Source: Streptomyces agglomeratus
GTDB lineage: Bacteria > Actinomycetota > Actinomycetes > Streptomycetales > Streptomycetaceae
Length of the DNA: 64,000 nucleotides
Assembly: GCF_001746415.1 (NCBI RefSeq)
Contig: NZ_MEHJ01000001.1
Coordinates: 3,741,001-3,805,000, forward strand
Reading direction: 5' to 3'
The notes under the pieces were generated by a model, which was not told the origin of the DNA, made no database searches, and worked only from the letters and a program-made list of their open reading frames with translations. The translations under genes and the position numbers were made by a program. This document shows, one piece after another, positions 26,650-35,493 of this stretch. Each line of letters starts with the position of its first letter. Within the stretch, counting starts at the first letter, position 1.

Positions 26650-27639
26650 GTGAGCAGGCTCCAGGTCGTCAGTGGCAAGGGCGGTACCGGAAAGACCACG
26701 GTGTCCGCGGCACTCGCGCTCGCCCTCGCGACGGAGGGCAAACGCACCCTCCTCGTGGAGGTCGAGGGCAGGCAGGGGATCGCGCAGCTCTTCGAGACGG
26801 AAGCACTTCCGTACGAGGAGAGGAAGATCGCGGTCGCACCGGGCGGCGGGGAGGTGTACGCCCTCGCGATAGACGCCGAACGCGCGCTTCTCGACTACCT
26901 CCAGATGTTCTACAAACTCGGAGGAGCCGGGCGGGCGCTCAAGAAGCTCGGCGCGATCGACTTCGCGACCACCATCGCGCCGGGTCTCAGAGACGTGCTG
27001 CTGACCGGCAAGGCGTGCGAGGCGGTGCGCCGCCGGAACAAGCAGAACCGTTACGCGTACGACTACGTCGTGATGGACGCGCCGCCCACCGGCCGCATCA
27101 CGCGCTTCCTCAACGTCAACGACGAGGTGGCCGGTCTCGCCAGGTTCGGCCCGATACACAATCAGGCCCAGGCCGTCATGCGCGTACTCAAGTCGCCCGA
27201 GACGGCCGTCCACCTGGTGACGCTGCTGGAGGAGATGCCGGTCCAGGAGACCGCCGACGGCATCGCCGAGCTGCGCGCCGCCGAACTGCCCGTGGGCAAC
27301 GTCATCGTCAACATGGTCCGCCCGCACCTCCTCGACGAGGACGCCCTGCGCACCGCGGCCGGCGAGCAGCGCGCGCACGTCGCCAAGGCGCTCTCCCGGG
27401 CCGGTCTGGGCGGCGCGCGCCGCGGCGGTCTCGCCGAGCGCCTCGTCGACCCGCTGCTGGAACAGGCCGCGGAGCACGCGCAGCGCGTCGAGCTGGAGCG
27501 CGAGCAGCGCGCGGTACTGGCCCGGCTGGACCTGGCGACGTACGAACTGCCGCTGCTCGGCGAGGGCGTTGACCTCGCGGGGCTCTACCGGCTGGCGAAG
27601 GAACTGCGGACCCGTATCGCCCCTGGGGGAACTGCGTGA
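26650..27639 (+). CDS. Get3/ArsA-like ATPase, first of pair (Rv3679 position)
   Basis: This 329-residue protein has the deviant P-loop VVSGKGGTGKTTVSAALALA, a switch region YVVMDAPPTGRITRF and the VNMV nucleotide-base motif. It lacks the Cys residues of arsenite-binding ArsA. Paired Get3-like ATPases of this type are conserved beside whiB4 in actinobacteria, where they are needed for oxidative or acetate stress handling in mycobacteria. Their client proteins are unsettled. The GTG start at 26650 is used. Its stop overlaps the GTG of the second copy by 4 bp, so a heterodimer is likely. Confidence 0.88.
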   Translation: MSRLQVVSGKGGTGKTTVSAALALALATEGKRTLLVEVEGRQGIAQLFETEALPYEERKIAVAPGGGEVYALAIDAERALLDYLQMFYKLGGAGRALKKLGAIDFATTIAPGLRDVLLTGKACEAVRRRNKQNRYAYDYVVMDAPPTGRITRFLNVNDEVAGLARFGPIHNQAQAVMRVLKSPETAVHLVTLLEEMPVQETADGIAELRAAELPVGNVIVNMVRPHLLDEDALRTAAGEQRAHVAKALSRAGLGGARRGGLAERLVDPLLEQAAEHAQRVELEREQRAVLARLDLATYELPLLGEGVDLAGLYRLAKELRTRIAPGGTA

Positions 27640-29111
27640 CCATGGAGACAACGGACACCACGGACGGAACAGACACCACGGACGGGATGGACGGCAGGGA
27701 CGGGACGGACGGCACGGACACCGCCGGCGCCATGGACCCCGTGCCCGTGCTGGACATCGACCCGCTGCTCGACGACCCGGCCACCCGCATCATCGTGTGC
27801 TGCGGCGCGGGCGGTGTGGGCAAGACGACGACCGCAGCGGCGCTCGGTGTACGGGCGGCCGAGCGCGGACGCAAGGTCGTGGTCCTCACCATCGACCCGG
27901 CGCGCAGGCTGGCCCAGTCCATGGGCATCGACGAACTGGACAACACCCCGCGCCGCGTGAAGGGCATAGACGAGACGGCCGGCGGCGAGCTGTCCGCGAT
28001 GATGCTCGACATGAAGCGGACCTTCGACGAGATCGTCGAGGCGCACGCCGACGGCGAGCGGGCCCGCGCGATCCTGGAGAACCCCTTCTACCAGTCCCTG
28101 TCGGCCGGTTTCGCGGGCACGCAGGAGTACATGGCGATGGAGAAGCTGAGTCAGCTGCGCGCCCGCGACGAGTGGGACCTGATCGTCATCGACACCCCGC
28201 CGAGCCGGTCCGCGCTGGACTTCCTCGACGCGCCGAAGCGGCTCGGGTCGTTCCTGGACGGCAAGTTCATCCGGGTGCTGATGGCGCCCGCCAAGGTGGG
28301 CGGCCGGGCGGGGATGAAGTTCCTCAATGTCGGCATGTCGATGATGACGGGCACGCTCAGCAAGCTGATGGGGGGCCAGCTGCTACGCGACGTACAGACG
28401 TTCGTGGCGGCGATGGACACCATGTTCGGTGGCTTCCGGACCCGGGCGGACGCGACGTACCGGCTGCTCCAGGCGCCCGGCACGGCGTTCCTGGTGGTCG
28501 CCGCACCGGAGCGGGACGCCCTGCGCGAGGCCGCGTACTTCGTCGAGCGGCTGGCGGCGGAGGAGATGCCGTTCGCCGGGCTCGTACTCAACCGGGTCCA
28601 CGGCAGCGGCGCCCCCCAGCTCTCGGCCGAGCGGGCACTTGCCGCCGCAGAAAATCTTGATGAGGCCGGCATTGTGGATCAGGGGGCCGGGAATGCTGGA
28701 GTTCGTGACTCCTCGGCCACCTCTCCCGAAGCCGAAGCCCACACCGGACCCACGCCGGACCAGACGTCGGACGACAGCCCGGCGGACAGCCCGGCCAGAA
28801 CTGGCGACAGCCCGGGACGTACGGACGACGGCCCGGGACGGACGCCGGACCAGACCCTTGGCCAGCACTCCGAGAGCCGGAGCGGCGCCCACACTGTCGA
28901 GCAGCTGACCGCGGGCCTGCTGCGCCTGCACGCCGAACGCATGCACGTACTCGCGCGTGAACAGCGAACGCGCGACCGCTTCACCTCGCTCCACCCCGAG
29001 GTGGCGGTGGTCGAAGTAGCCGCCCTGCCGGGCGACGTGCACGACCTCGCGGGCCTTCGGGCCATCGCCGACCGGCTCGCGACCGGTGAGGCCGTCGAGC
29101 CCGGTGAGTGA
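27636..29111 (+). CDS. Get3/ArsA-like ATPase, second of pair, with repeat-rich N-terminus and insertion
   Basis: This 491-residue protein has IIVCCGAGGVGKTTTAAALG as P-loop, LTIDPARRLAQSMG and LIVIDTPPSRSALDFLD. Compared with the first ATPase it has two additions. The first is an N-terminal acidic tail of about 45 residues made of TTDGTD/TDGMDG repeats. The second is a low-complexity insertion of about 70 residues (around 350-415; Ser/Asp/Pro/Thr-rich) before the final helices QLTAGLLRLHAERM. Both sit at the surface by position and should be flexible. It is co-translated with the upstream ATPase and ends 37 bp before the convergent wblA. Confidence 0.88.
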   Translation: MTMETTDTTDGTDTTDGMDGRDGTDGTDTAGAMDPVPVLDIDPLLDDPATRIIVCCGAGGVGKTTTAAALGVRAAERGRKVVVLTIDPARRLAQSMGIDELDNTPRRVKGIDETAGGELSAMMLDMKRTFDEIVEAHADGERARAILENPFYQSLSAGFAGTQEYMAMEKLSQLRARDEWDLIVIDTPPSRSALDFLDAPKRLGSFLDGKFIRVLMAPAKVGGRAGMKFLNVGMSMMTGTLSKLMGGQLLRDVQTFVAAMDTMFGGFRTRADATYRLLQAPGTAFLVVAAPERDALREAAYFVERLAAEEMPFAGLVLNRVHGSGAPQLSAERALAAAENLDEAGIVDQGAGNAGVRDSSATSPEAEAHTGPTPDQTSDDSPADSPARTGDSPGRTDDGPGRTPDQTLGQHSESRSGAHTVEQLTAGLLRLHAERMHVLAREQRTRDRFTSLHPEVAVVEVAALPGDVHDLAGLRAIADRLATGEAVEPGE

Positions 29112-29147
29112 GCCCGGTGAGTGAGCCCGGTCGGACCCGCCTGCCGG

Positions 29148-29489
29148 CTAGCCGACCGCCGCGAACTCGATGTACGCCCCGCTCTCGTCGTCCTCCGGCA
29201 GAATGCCCGTGCTGCGCTCGTACTCAGTACGGGCGGTCTCAAGGAGCCGACGCCAGGACGTGACGGTGGGGCGCCTGCGCAGAAGTGCGCGCCGCTCCCG
29301 CTCCGTCATACCGCCCCACACGCCGAACTCGACGCGGTTGTCCAGCGCGTCGGCCAGGCACTCGGTCCGCACCGGACATCCGGTGCACACCGCCTTGGCC
29401 CTGTTCTGCGCTGCTCCTTGTACGAACAGTTCATCCGGATCGGTAGTGCGGCAGGCTGCCTGCGCACTCCAGTCGGTTACCCAGCCCAT
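29148..29489 (-). CDS. wblA: WhiB-family regulator WblA (WhiB4-like)
   Basis: The 113-residue protein has four iron-sulfur Cys at residues 13, 35, 38 and 44 (AACR and VCTGCPVRTEC), then the turn motif GVWGGMTERERR and the basic DNA-binding stretch RRALLRRR. WblA in Streptomyces represses antibiotic clusters and early development genes and responds to redox signals. The ATG at 29489 is chosen to match family length, since the frame is open 57 bp further. Its neighbours, the Get3-like pair and the class A PBP, are the standard whiB4 context. Confidence 0.94.
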   Translation of the reverse strand: MGWVTDWSAQAACRTTDPDELFVQGAAQNRAKAVCTGCPVRTECLADALDNRVEFGVWGGMTERERRALLRRRPTVTSWRRLLETARTEYERSTGILPEDDESGAYIEFAAVG

Positions 29490-29896
29490 ACCGGCGCCGT
29501 CCTCTCCCGAATCGAGGCTCCCCCACGGCGGCAGCGGCATATTCACCGCTGCCAGTTGAGGACGTTACGGAAGGTGGGCACAGCGCAACACCCCCTTCGG
29601 GCCCAATCTTGAATGGCCCGAACGGACTATGCGTAAGCGACAGATCACCCGACGGAGTGAGGCGAGGGCATACGTGACCAACCCGGCAAAGCAGGGCAGT
29701 TCGACAAGGTCACAACGGAAACCCGGTGACGCATGAGGCGGATTCGGGCATGCCTCTGCCAGTTTTTCGGGGCGGGAGGATTTGACGCCGTCGGTGCCAG
29801 GGGGCTTGATGCCGGACCGCACTGCTGTGACAGTTGAGAGCAGCTTAGGCCAAGGCATATACGTGTGTCCGGCGAATGAGAACGTAGGCTGCCCCC
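29490..29896. promoter_or_regulatory. Divergent wblA-PBP regulatory region
   Basis: About 400 bp without a gene between two divergent reading frames. It is less GC-rich than its flanks around 29,600-29,680. An imperfect operator-like pair, GTCAC (29709-29713) and GTGAC (29726-29730), with 12 bp between, resembles a BldD-type half-site pair. This is only a suggestion, though wblA in other species is a direct target of BldD. No coding frame is supported. Confidence 0.45.
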
Positions 29897-32140
29897 ATGC
29901 CAAAGAAGCGCTCGGGCGGGGGTCTCACCGGGACCCAGCAGGCCGCCAAATTCATCGGTGTCGCCGCGCTCTCCGGAGCTGTACTGGCGGGCATCGCACT
30001 GCCGGCGGCCGGAGCGCTGGGGCTCGCCGCCAAGGGAACGGTCGAGGGATTCGACGAGATCCCGGCAAACCTCAAGACGCCGCCGCTGAGTCAGCGCACC
30101 ACCATCCTGGACGCGCAGAGCCGCCCCATCGCCACGGTCTACTCCCGTGACCGCACCGTCGTGGGCCTGAAAGACATCTCCCCGTACATGCAGAAGGCGA
30201 TCGTCGCGATCGAGGACGCGCGCTTCTACGACCACGGGGCGATCGACCTGAAGGGTGTCCTGCGCGCGGCCAACCGCAACGCCCAGTCGGGCGGCGTGTC
30301 CCAGGGCGCGTCGACCCTGACGCAGCAGTACGTCAAGAACGTCTTCGTGGAGGAGGCCGGCGACGACCCCACCAAGGTCGCCCAGGCCACCCAGCAGACG
30401 CTCGGCCGCAAGGTGCGCGAACTCAAGTACGCCATCCAAGTCGAGGAGGAGCTGGGCAAGAAGAAGATCCTCGAGAACTACCTGAACATCACCTTCTTCG
30501 GGCAGCAGGCGTACGGCATCGAGTCCGCGTCCAAGCGCTACTTCAGCAAGTCCGCCAAGGACCTGAAGCTGGAGGAGGCCGCGCTGCTGGCCGGCATCGT
30601 GCAGTCGCCGAGCCGCTACGACCCCGTCAACGACGCCGAAGAGGCGACCAAGCGGCGCAACATCGTGCTCCAGCGCATGGCCGACGTCCGCGACGTCTCG
30701 CAGGCGGAGGCCGACCGCGCGAAGGCCACGCCGATCAAACTGAACGTCAGCAGGCCGAAGAACGGCTGCATCACCGCCGTCACCGGCGCCGGCTTCTTCT
30801 GCGACTACGTACGCGAGGTCTTCCTGTCCGACCCGGTCTTCGGGAAGACGAAGGAGGAGCGGGCCAAGGTCTGGAACCAGGGCGGCCTGAAGATCCGTAC
30901 GACGCTGGACCCGCAGGCGCAGGGGTCGGTGCAGGCGTCGATCAAGGACCACGTCTACCAGTCGGACAAGATCGCGACAGCGGTCACACTCGTCGAGCCC
31001 GGCACGGGCAAGGTCCTCGCGATGGGCCAGTCCAGGCCGTACGGCTTCAAGAGCGACGAGACGACGATCAACTTCTCCGCCAACAAGAACATGGGCGGAT
31101 CGGCCTACGGCTTCCCGACGGGCTCCACCTTCAAGCCTTTCGTGGCGGCCGCGGCCATCGAGCAGGGCATTCCGGCGACGAAGACCTACTCGGCGCCGTA
31201 CGACATGCCGTACCCGAGCCCCGTGCAGACCTGCGACAAGCCGTGGATCAACCAGGGTGACACGGTCGAGAACGAGAACGAGCAGGAAGTCGGCCCGTAC
31301 GCCATGAAGGAGGCCATGGCGAAGTCGGTCAACACCTACTTCGTCCAGATGATCTCCGAGATCGGCATCTGCCCGGTGACGCAGATGGCCGGCAAGCTCG
31401 GCGTCATCCAGGCCGACGGGCAGAAGCTGAAGGAAGTGCCCGCAATCTCGCTGGGTACGGAGGGCATGTCGCCGCTGACGATGGCGAACGCGTACGCGAC
31501 CTTCGCCAACCGCGGCACGTACTGCACGCCGGTCTTCATCGAGTCGGTCAGGACAGCACTTGGCAAGAAACTGCCGGTGCCCAAGTCCACCTGCTCACGG
31601 GCGATGTCCGAGAAGACCGCGGACACGATCAACACCCTGCTGAAGGGCGTGGTCGACTCCGGTACGGGTCAGCAGGCCGGGCTCACCAGCCGCGACAACG
31701 CGGGCAAGACCGGTACGACGGACGGGCGGCACAACGCCTGGTTCGTCGGGTACACGCCGAACCTGGCCGGCGCGGTCTGGGTCGGCGCGGCCGGCGCCAA
31801 GCAGATCCCCATGGTGGACATCACCATCGGCGGCGTCTACCACGACAAGGTCTTCGGTGGTCAGGTCCCGGGTCCGATCTGGAAGGACGCGATGAGCGGC
31901 GCGCTGGACGGCAAGCCGGCGCCCGGCTTCAACACCGTGCACATCCCGGAGCACAACAAGGACAAGGACAAGGGCGACCGGGACAAGGGTGACCGGGACG
32001 AGGACGAGGACGGCGGCCACGACGACGGCAAGCCCGGCGACGGCGGCAACGACGGGGGCGGCAGTCCCTGGCCCGACCTTTCCGACCTGATCAGCGGCGG
32101 CCGGGGCAATGGCGGCGGCCGGGGCGGGAACGGGCCGTAG
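29897..32140 (+). CDS. Class A penicillin-binding protein (bifunctional), PonA2 position
   Basis: The protein has 747 residues: an N-terminal membrane anchor (FIGVAALSGAVLAGIALPAA), then a GT51 transglycosylase domain with IVAIEDARFYDHGAIDLKGV and GASTLTQQYVKN. The transpeptidase domain has the catalytic Ser in GSTFKPF (SxxK), then SVNTY (SxN) and KTGTTDG. It polymerises and cross-links peptidoglycan on the outer face. No PASTA domain is present, unlike mycobacterial PonA2. The last 75 residues form a Lys/Asp then Gly-rich tail (DKDKGDRDKGDRDEDEDGG). The ATG at 29897 has only a weak ribosome site. Confidence 0.93.
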   Translation: MPKKRSGGGLTGTQQAAKFIGVAALSGAVLAGIALPAAGALGLAAKGTVEGFDEIPANLKTPPLSQRTTILDAQSRPIATVYSRDRTVVGLKDISPYMQKAIVAIEDARFYDHGAIDLKGVLRAANRNAQSGGVSQGASTLTQQYVKNVFVEEAGDDPTKVAQATQQTLGRKVRELKYAIQVEEELGKKKILENYLNITFFGQQAYGIESASKRYFSKSAKDLKLEEAALLAGIVQSPSRYDPVNDAEEATKRRNIVLQRMADVRDVSQAEADRAKATPIKLNVSRPKNGCITAVTGAGFFCDYVREVFLSDPVFGKTKEERAKVWNQGGLKIRTTLDPQAQGSVQASIKDHVYQSDKIATAVTLVEPGTGKVLAMGQSRPYGFKSDETTINFSANKNMGGSAYGFPTGSTFKPFVAAAAIEQGIPATKTYSAPYDMPYPSPVQTCDKPWINQGDTVENENEQEVGPYAMKEAMAKSVNTYFVQMISEIGICPVTQMAGKLGVIQADGQKLKEVPAISLGTEGMSPLTMANAYATFANRGTYCTPVFIESVRTALGKKLPVPKSTCSRAMSEKTADTINTLLKGVVDSGTGQQAGLTSRDNAGKTGTTDGRHNAWFVGYTPNLAGAVWVGAAGAKQIPMVDITIGGVYHDKVFGGQVPGPIWKDAMSGALDGKPAPGFNTVHIPEHNKDKDKGDRDKGDRDEDEDGGHDDGKPGDGGNDGGGSPWPDLSDLISGGRGNGGGRGGNGP

Positions 32141-32185
32141 GCGCATCGCGTGCGGCGTACGCCGTGCGGCGTAACGGCGGACAAG

Positions 32186-32224
32186 TGAGGGGCGCCCGGT
32201 GGATCATCTCCACCGGGCGCCCCT
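32186..32224. terminator. Strong hairpin terminator after the PBP gene
   Basis: Perfect 17-bp arms (core GGGGCGCCCGGTGGA and TCCACCGGGCGCCCC) surround a 5-base loop TCATC, 46 bp after the PBP stop. Beyond it, to about 32,360, lie degenerate repeats of CGTACCCGTGCCCGT type. Confidence 0.88.
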
Positions 32225-32369
32225 CCGTCGTACGCGTGCGCGTACCACTGCTTGTCCGCCGCGCCCGTATCCGTAGCCGTGCCCGTCCCTACCCGTGCCG
32301 GTCCGTACCCGGCCCGTCCGTACCCATTGCCCGTCCGTACCCGTGCCCGTACTCCTCGGCGCGCTGCTG

Positions 32370-32834
32370 CTAACCCGCGAGGAGCCGCTTCACGGCGGTG
32401 GCCACGCGGCCGCCCTCGGCGCGGCCCGCCACCTTCGGGTTCACGATCTTCATGACGGCGCCCATCGCGCGCGGCCCCTCGGCGCCGGCTGCCTTCGCCT
32501 CTTCGACGGCCTGCCCGACGATGGCGTTCAGCTCGTCGTCGCTCAGCTGCTGCGGCAGGTAGGCGTCGAGGATCGCGCCCTCCAACTTCTCACGCTCGGC
32601 CGACTCCGTCCGGCCACCCTGGGTGAAGGCCTCGGCCGCCTCGCGGCGCTTCTTCGCCTCCTTGGCGATCACCTTCTGCACCTCGTCGTCGGAGAGTTCG
32701 CGCGCCGTCTTGCCGCCGACCTCTTCCTTGGTGATCGCGGTGAGGGTCAGCCGGAGCGTGGACGAGGTCAGCTCGTCGCGCGCCCTGATGGCGGCGGTGA
32801 GGTCTTCCTGGAGCTTGGACTTGAGCGTGGTCAT
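32370..32834 (-). CDS. GatB/YqeY domain protein
   Basis: The 154-residue protein is all helical: MTTLKSKLQEDLTAAIRARD, LTLTAITKEEV and a C-terminal GAVMKIVNPKVAGRAEGGRV. This is the YqeY family, related to the tail domain of GatB amidotransferase that binds tRNA. Free-standing YqeY proteins have an unclear role in tRNA metabolism. The ATG at 32834 is selected by family length, since the frame is open another 78 bp upstream. It is divergent from the metallophosphoesterase gene with a 76-bp gap. Confidence 0.9.
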   Translation of the reverse strand: MTTLKSKLQEDLTAAIRARDELTSSTLRLTLTAITKEEVGGKTARELSDDEVQKVIAKEAKKRREAAEAFTQGGRTESAEREKLEGAILDAYLPQQLSDDELNAIVGQAVEEAKAAGAEGPRAMGAVMKIVNPKVAGRAEGGRVATAVKRLLAG

Positions 32835-32910
32835 GGGCCAAGTGTGGCAGGTACGCACGCACTGACGCCCGCCGATTTCGCGCGCCCTCGCTGTCTGCGA
32901 CGATGGGCGC

Positions 32911-33858
32911 ATGCGCGCACGTTACGGGGTACCCCTGAAAGTCACCGCGGGAATCACGGCTGTTGGCGCGGCCGGCCTGGCCTACGCCGCCGGCTTCGAG
33001 GCCCGGTCGTTCCGGCTGCGGCGGGTGACCGTGCCCGTCCTCCCACCGGGGACGCGCCCCCTGCGCCTGCTCCAGGTCTCGGACATCCACATGGTGGGCG
33101 GGCAGCGCAAGAAGCAGCGCTGGCTCCAGTCGCTGGCGGGCCTGCGCCCGGACTTCGTCGTGAACACGGGCGACAACCTCTCGGACCCGGACGGCGTACC
33201 GGAGGTGCTCGACGCTCTCGGCCCGCTGATGGAGTTCCCCGGCGTCTACGTCTTCGGCTCGAACGACTACTACGGCCCCAAGCTGCGCAACCCCGCCCGC
33301 TATCTCCTGGAGAAGGCGCAGGGCAAGTACGGCCTGAACGGCAATCCGCCGGCCGTCGGCGCCGTCCACAACCCGTGGGAGCTGCTGCGCGACGGCTTCG
33401 ACGCGGCGGGCTGGCTCGACCTCACCAACAGCCGGGGCCGGCTCAAGCTGGGCGGGCTCGACGGCCTGGAGATCGGCTTCACTGGCCTCGACGACCCGCA
33501 CATCAAGCGGGACCGGTACGCCGAGGTCGCGGGCGGCCCGGACCACTCGGCCGACTTCTCGATCGGCGTCGTCCACGCCCCGTACCTGCGCTCGCTGGAC
33601 GCCTTCACTTCGGACGGCTACCCGCTGATCCTGGCGGGCCACACGCACGGCGGGCAGCTCTGCGTCCCCTTCTACGGGGCGCTCGTCACCAACTGTGACA
33701 TCGACAAGGACCGCGCCAAGGGGCTGTCGACGCACACGGCCGACGGACGGCGCGCCTACCTGCACGTATCGGCGGGCTGCGGCACCAACCGCTACACCCC
33801 GGTCCGCTTCGCGTGCCCGCCGGAGGCGACCCTGCTGACGCTGGTGGAGCGCCCCTGA
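32911..33858 (+). CDS. Membrane-anchored metallophosphoesterase (Rv3683 position)
   Basis: The protein has 315 residues. An N-terminal helix (VTAGITAVGAAGLAYAAGF) is followed by a calcineurin-like domain: LLQVSDIHMVGG (DxH), VVNTGDNLSD (GD), VFGSNDYYG (GNxD variant with Ser) and ILAGHTHGGQL (GHxH). The GNHD motif reads GSND, so the usual His is absent; this matches the YkuE/TMEM86-like subgroup. It is likely a phosphodiesterase acting near the membrane. The ATG at 32911 starts just before the helix. Confidence 0.87.
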   Translation: MRARYGVPLKVTAGITAVGAAGLAYAAGFEARSFRLRRVTVPVLPPGTRPLRLLQVSDIHMVGGQRKKQRWLQSLAGLRPDFVVNTGDNLSDPDGVPEVLDALGPLMEFPGVYVFGSNDYYGPKLRNPARYLLEKAQGKYGLNGNPPAVGAVHNPWELLRDGFDAAGWLDLTNSRGRLKLGGLDGLEIGFTGLDDPHIKRDRYAEVAGGPDHSADFSIGVVHAPYLRSLDAFTSDGYPLILAGHTHGGQLCVPFYGALVTNCDIDKDRAKGLSTHTADGRRAYLHVSAGCGTNRYTPVRFACPPEATLLTLVERP

Positions 33859-34175
33859 GCGAGCGGAAGGCGGGGCCGACCCCGGGTGATGATCGCGTCA
33901 GTACCCACGGGCACCCCGCGCCCGCCGCGGTCCGGCCGGGCCCGCTGTCCGTACACCGCCGGCCTTCCGCACGCTGGCCTGCGCGGCGGCGGTGACCGGC
34001 TTCGGCACCGCCCCTGCCCCTCGGCAGTCTGCTCCGCGTCCCGATGACGGACGACGCCACCTGGTCCGGATCCGCCCCACCCAGCGCCCCGGCCTGCGGC
34101 CCCGTGAAAACCGGATTTCGCCTCCGGCCGCGAGTCCGCTAAAGTAATCGATGTCGCCGCGACGCGCGCGACAAT
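33859..34175. other. Intergenic region before tRNA-Pro
   Basis: 317 bp. It is GC-rich with small inverted repeats. AAAGTAATCG at 34141-34150 lies about 26-35 bp before the tRNA and may be part of its promoter. No gene is supported. Confidence 0.4.
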
Positions 34176-34249
34176 CGGGGTGTAGCGCAGCTTGGCAGCG
34201 CGCTTCGTTCGGGACGAAGAGGTCGTGGGTTCAAATCCCGCCACCCCGA
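34176..34249 (+). tRNA. tRNA-Pro (anticodon CGG)
   Basis: 74 nt folding as a standard cloverleaf: acceptor stem CGGGGTG with CACCCCG and discriminator A; D arm GCGCAGCTTGGCAGCGC; anticodon stem-loop CTTCG-TTCGGGA-CGAAG with anticodon CGG; T arm GTGGGTTCAAATCCCGC. The CCA end is not encoded (ACAGCT follows). Its 3' part, from 34208, is the attachment site of the integrated element and is duplicated at 43918. Insertion leaves a complete tRNA here. Confidence 0.97.
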
Positions 34250-34254
34250 CAGCT
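34208..34254 (+). repeat. attL: 47-bp attachment-site copy in tRNA-Pro
   Basis: The segment beginning TTCGGGACGAAG and ending CCCCGACAGCT is identical to 43918-43964 over all 47 bases. It runs from the anticodon loop through the tRNA end plus five bases. The flanking bases then differ (AAGTAG versus GAAGTA). Confidence 0.96.
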
Positions 34255-34267
34255 AAGTAGCAGGTCG

Positions 34268-34298
34268 GAGGGCCCTTACCGGGTAGGTAAGGGCCCTC
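34268..34298. terminator. Hairpin terminator at the left end of the element
   Basis: Perfect 13-bp arms GAGGGCCCTTACC and GGTAAGGGCCCTC surround the loop GGGTA, 18 bp beyond the tRNA. The element thus supplies a terminator for the tRNA gene that it cut off from its native one (43978-44010). It can also end int transcription. Confidence 0.85.
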
Positions 34299-34310
34299 TG
34301 GCGTTGCTGC

Positions 34311-34327
34311 GTGTCTATCTGCGTGAC
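34311..34327. promoter_or_regulatory. Integrase arm-type binding site, left
   Basis: 17 bp, minus strand GTCACGCAGATAGACAC. A copy with one change (GTCACGCAGTTAGACAC) lies at 43803-43819 just inside the other end. From memory this matches the 17-bp arm-type repeat GTCACGCAG(A/T)TAGACAC described for pSAM2 Int. It abuts the int stop codon. Confidence 0.82.
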
Positions 34328-35493
34328 TACCGCTCTGGAATGCGCTTGAAGATGCCGTCCATGACCACGGCACCGGTCTGGATCACGGGGCGGATCTGCT
34401 TGCGGTACACCTCCTCCGTCACGGCCGTACCGGAGTGGCCGACGAGGCGGGATATCTCCTCCAGTGGGACACCGCGGTCGGACAGCAGGGACACGAAGCT
34501 GTGCCGGAGCTCCCGGGGCGTCCAGTCATCGGCGTTGATCCCGTCGGCATCCTTGAGTGCCTGGCGGAAGGCGCGCCGGACATTGGTGGCGTCGAGCGGC
34601 TTGCCCACGGCCGAGGAGAAGACCAGCCCGTGTTCCTCCCAGCTGTCGCCCGCAGCCAGCCGCTCCCAGCCCTGGTCTTCGAATTGCTGCCAGAGGACCT
34701 CAACGCAACGTGCCGGCAGTGCGAGCGTTCGCCGGGATTTCCGAGTCTTCGTGTCCCCGCCGCGGCGGACCGATCGCCACACCGCCATGTGCGGAGGCTG
34801 CGGCGGGTTCGCGTCGGACTGGCCCTTCAGGAAGACGTGGTCCCACGTGAGGGCCCGCAGTTCTTCGGTCCGAGCACCGGTCAGCAACGCGACGACGATG
34901 TACGCGTGCATCGAGGTCCCCTCCGCCGCCTTCAGTACGGCTTCGGCCTGGGCGAAGGTGAGCGCCTTGGACGGGCGTCCGGCCTGCCCTTGGGGCACGG
35001 AGCACAGATCGACGACGTTGCGCTTGACCTTGTCCCGGGCCATGGCTCGCTTGACCGAGCGGTTCAGGCAGGAGTGGACGGCCTGAAGCGTGCGGGTGCT
35101 GAGGATCTTGGCCTTGGCCGCTAGCCAGCGGTCGACGTCCTCCGCGCTCAGGTCGCGCAGCTTCCGGGCGCCCAATGCCGGGATGACGTGCTTGTGACTC
35201 AGGTAGGTGCAGTTCTCGACCGTGCGCGCGTCGCGGCCCGCCAGGCCATAGGCGAGCCAATCGTTCACGGCGTCGGCAACGGTGTAGTTCGTGGGCGCGA
35301 TGGCGAGACCGTCCTCGTAGTCCCGCAGCACCTCCTTGAGCTTGTTCTTCGCCTCCGTCTTGGTCTTGCCACTCCCCCGCCGGACGATCCGCTTGCCGCT
35401 CGGGTCAAAGCCGAGGTTCGCCGTAGCGATCCAACGCTGCCTCCTCTCGTCCCAGTGCAAGCCGCCATCACCACGGCTGCGACGCATGGTCAT
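34327..35493 (-). CDS. int: Tyrosine site-specific integrase
   Basis: The 388-residue protein has an N-terminal AP2-like arm-binding region (GLHWDERRQRWIATANLG), a core-binding SAM-like domain (TVADAVNDWLAYGLAGRDAR) and a catalytic domain. Active-site residues are Arg in TGARTEELRAL, His-x-x-Arg in PRELRHSFVS, His in LVGHSGTA and the nucleophile Tyr in TEEVYRKQIRP. It integrates and, with Xis, excises the element at tRNA-Pro. Its 3' end faces attL and it overlaps xis by one base. It is close to pSAM2-type integrases in size and layout. Confidence 0.95.
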   Translation of the reverse strand: MTMRRSRGDGGLHWDERRQRWIATANLGFDPSGKRIVRRGSGKTKTEAKNKLKEVLRDYEDGLAIAPTNYTVADAVNDWLAYGLAGRDARTVENCTYLSHKHVIPALGARKLRDLSAEDVDRWLAAKAKILSTRTLQAVHSCLNRSVKRAMARDKVKRNVVDLCSVPQGQAGRPSKALTFAQAEAVLKAAEGTSMHAYIVVALLTGARTEELRALTWDHVFLKGQSDANPPQPPHMAVWRSVRRGGDTKTRKSRRTLALPARCVEVLWQQFEDQGWERLAAGDSWEEHGLVFSSAVGKPLDATNVRRAFRQALKDADGINADDWTPRELRHSFVSLLSDRGVPLEEISRLVGHSGTAVTEEVYRKQIRPVIQTGAVVMDGIFKRIPER

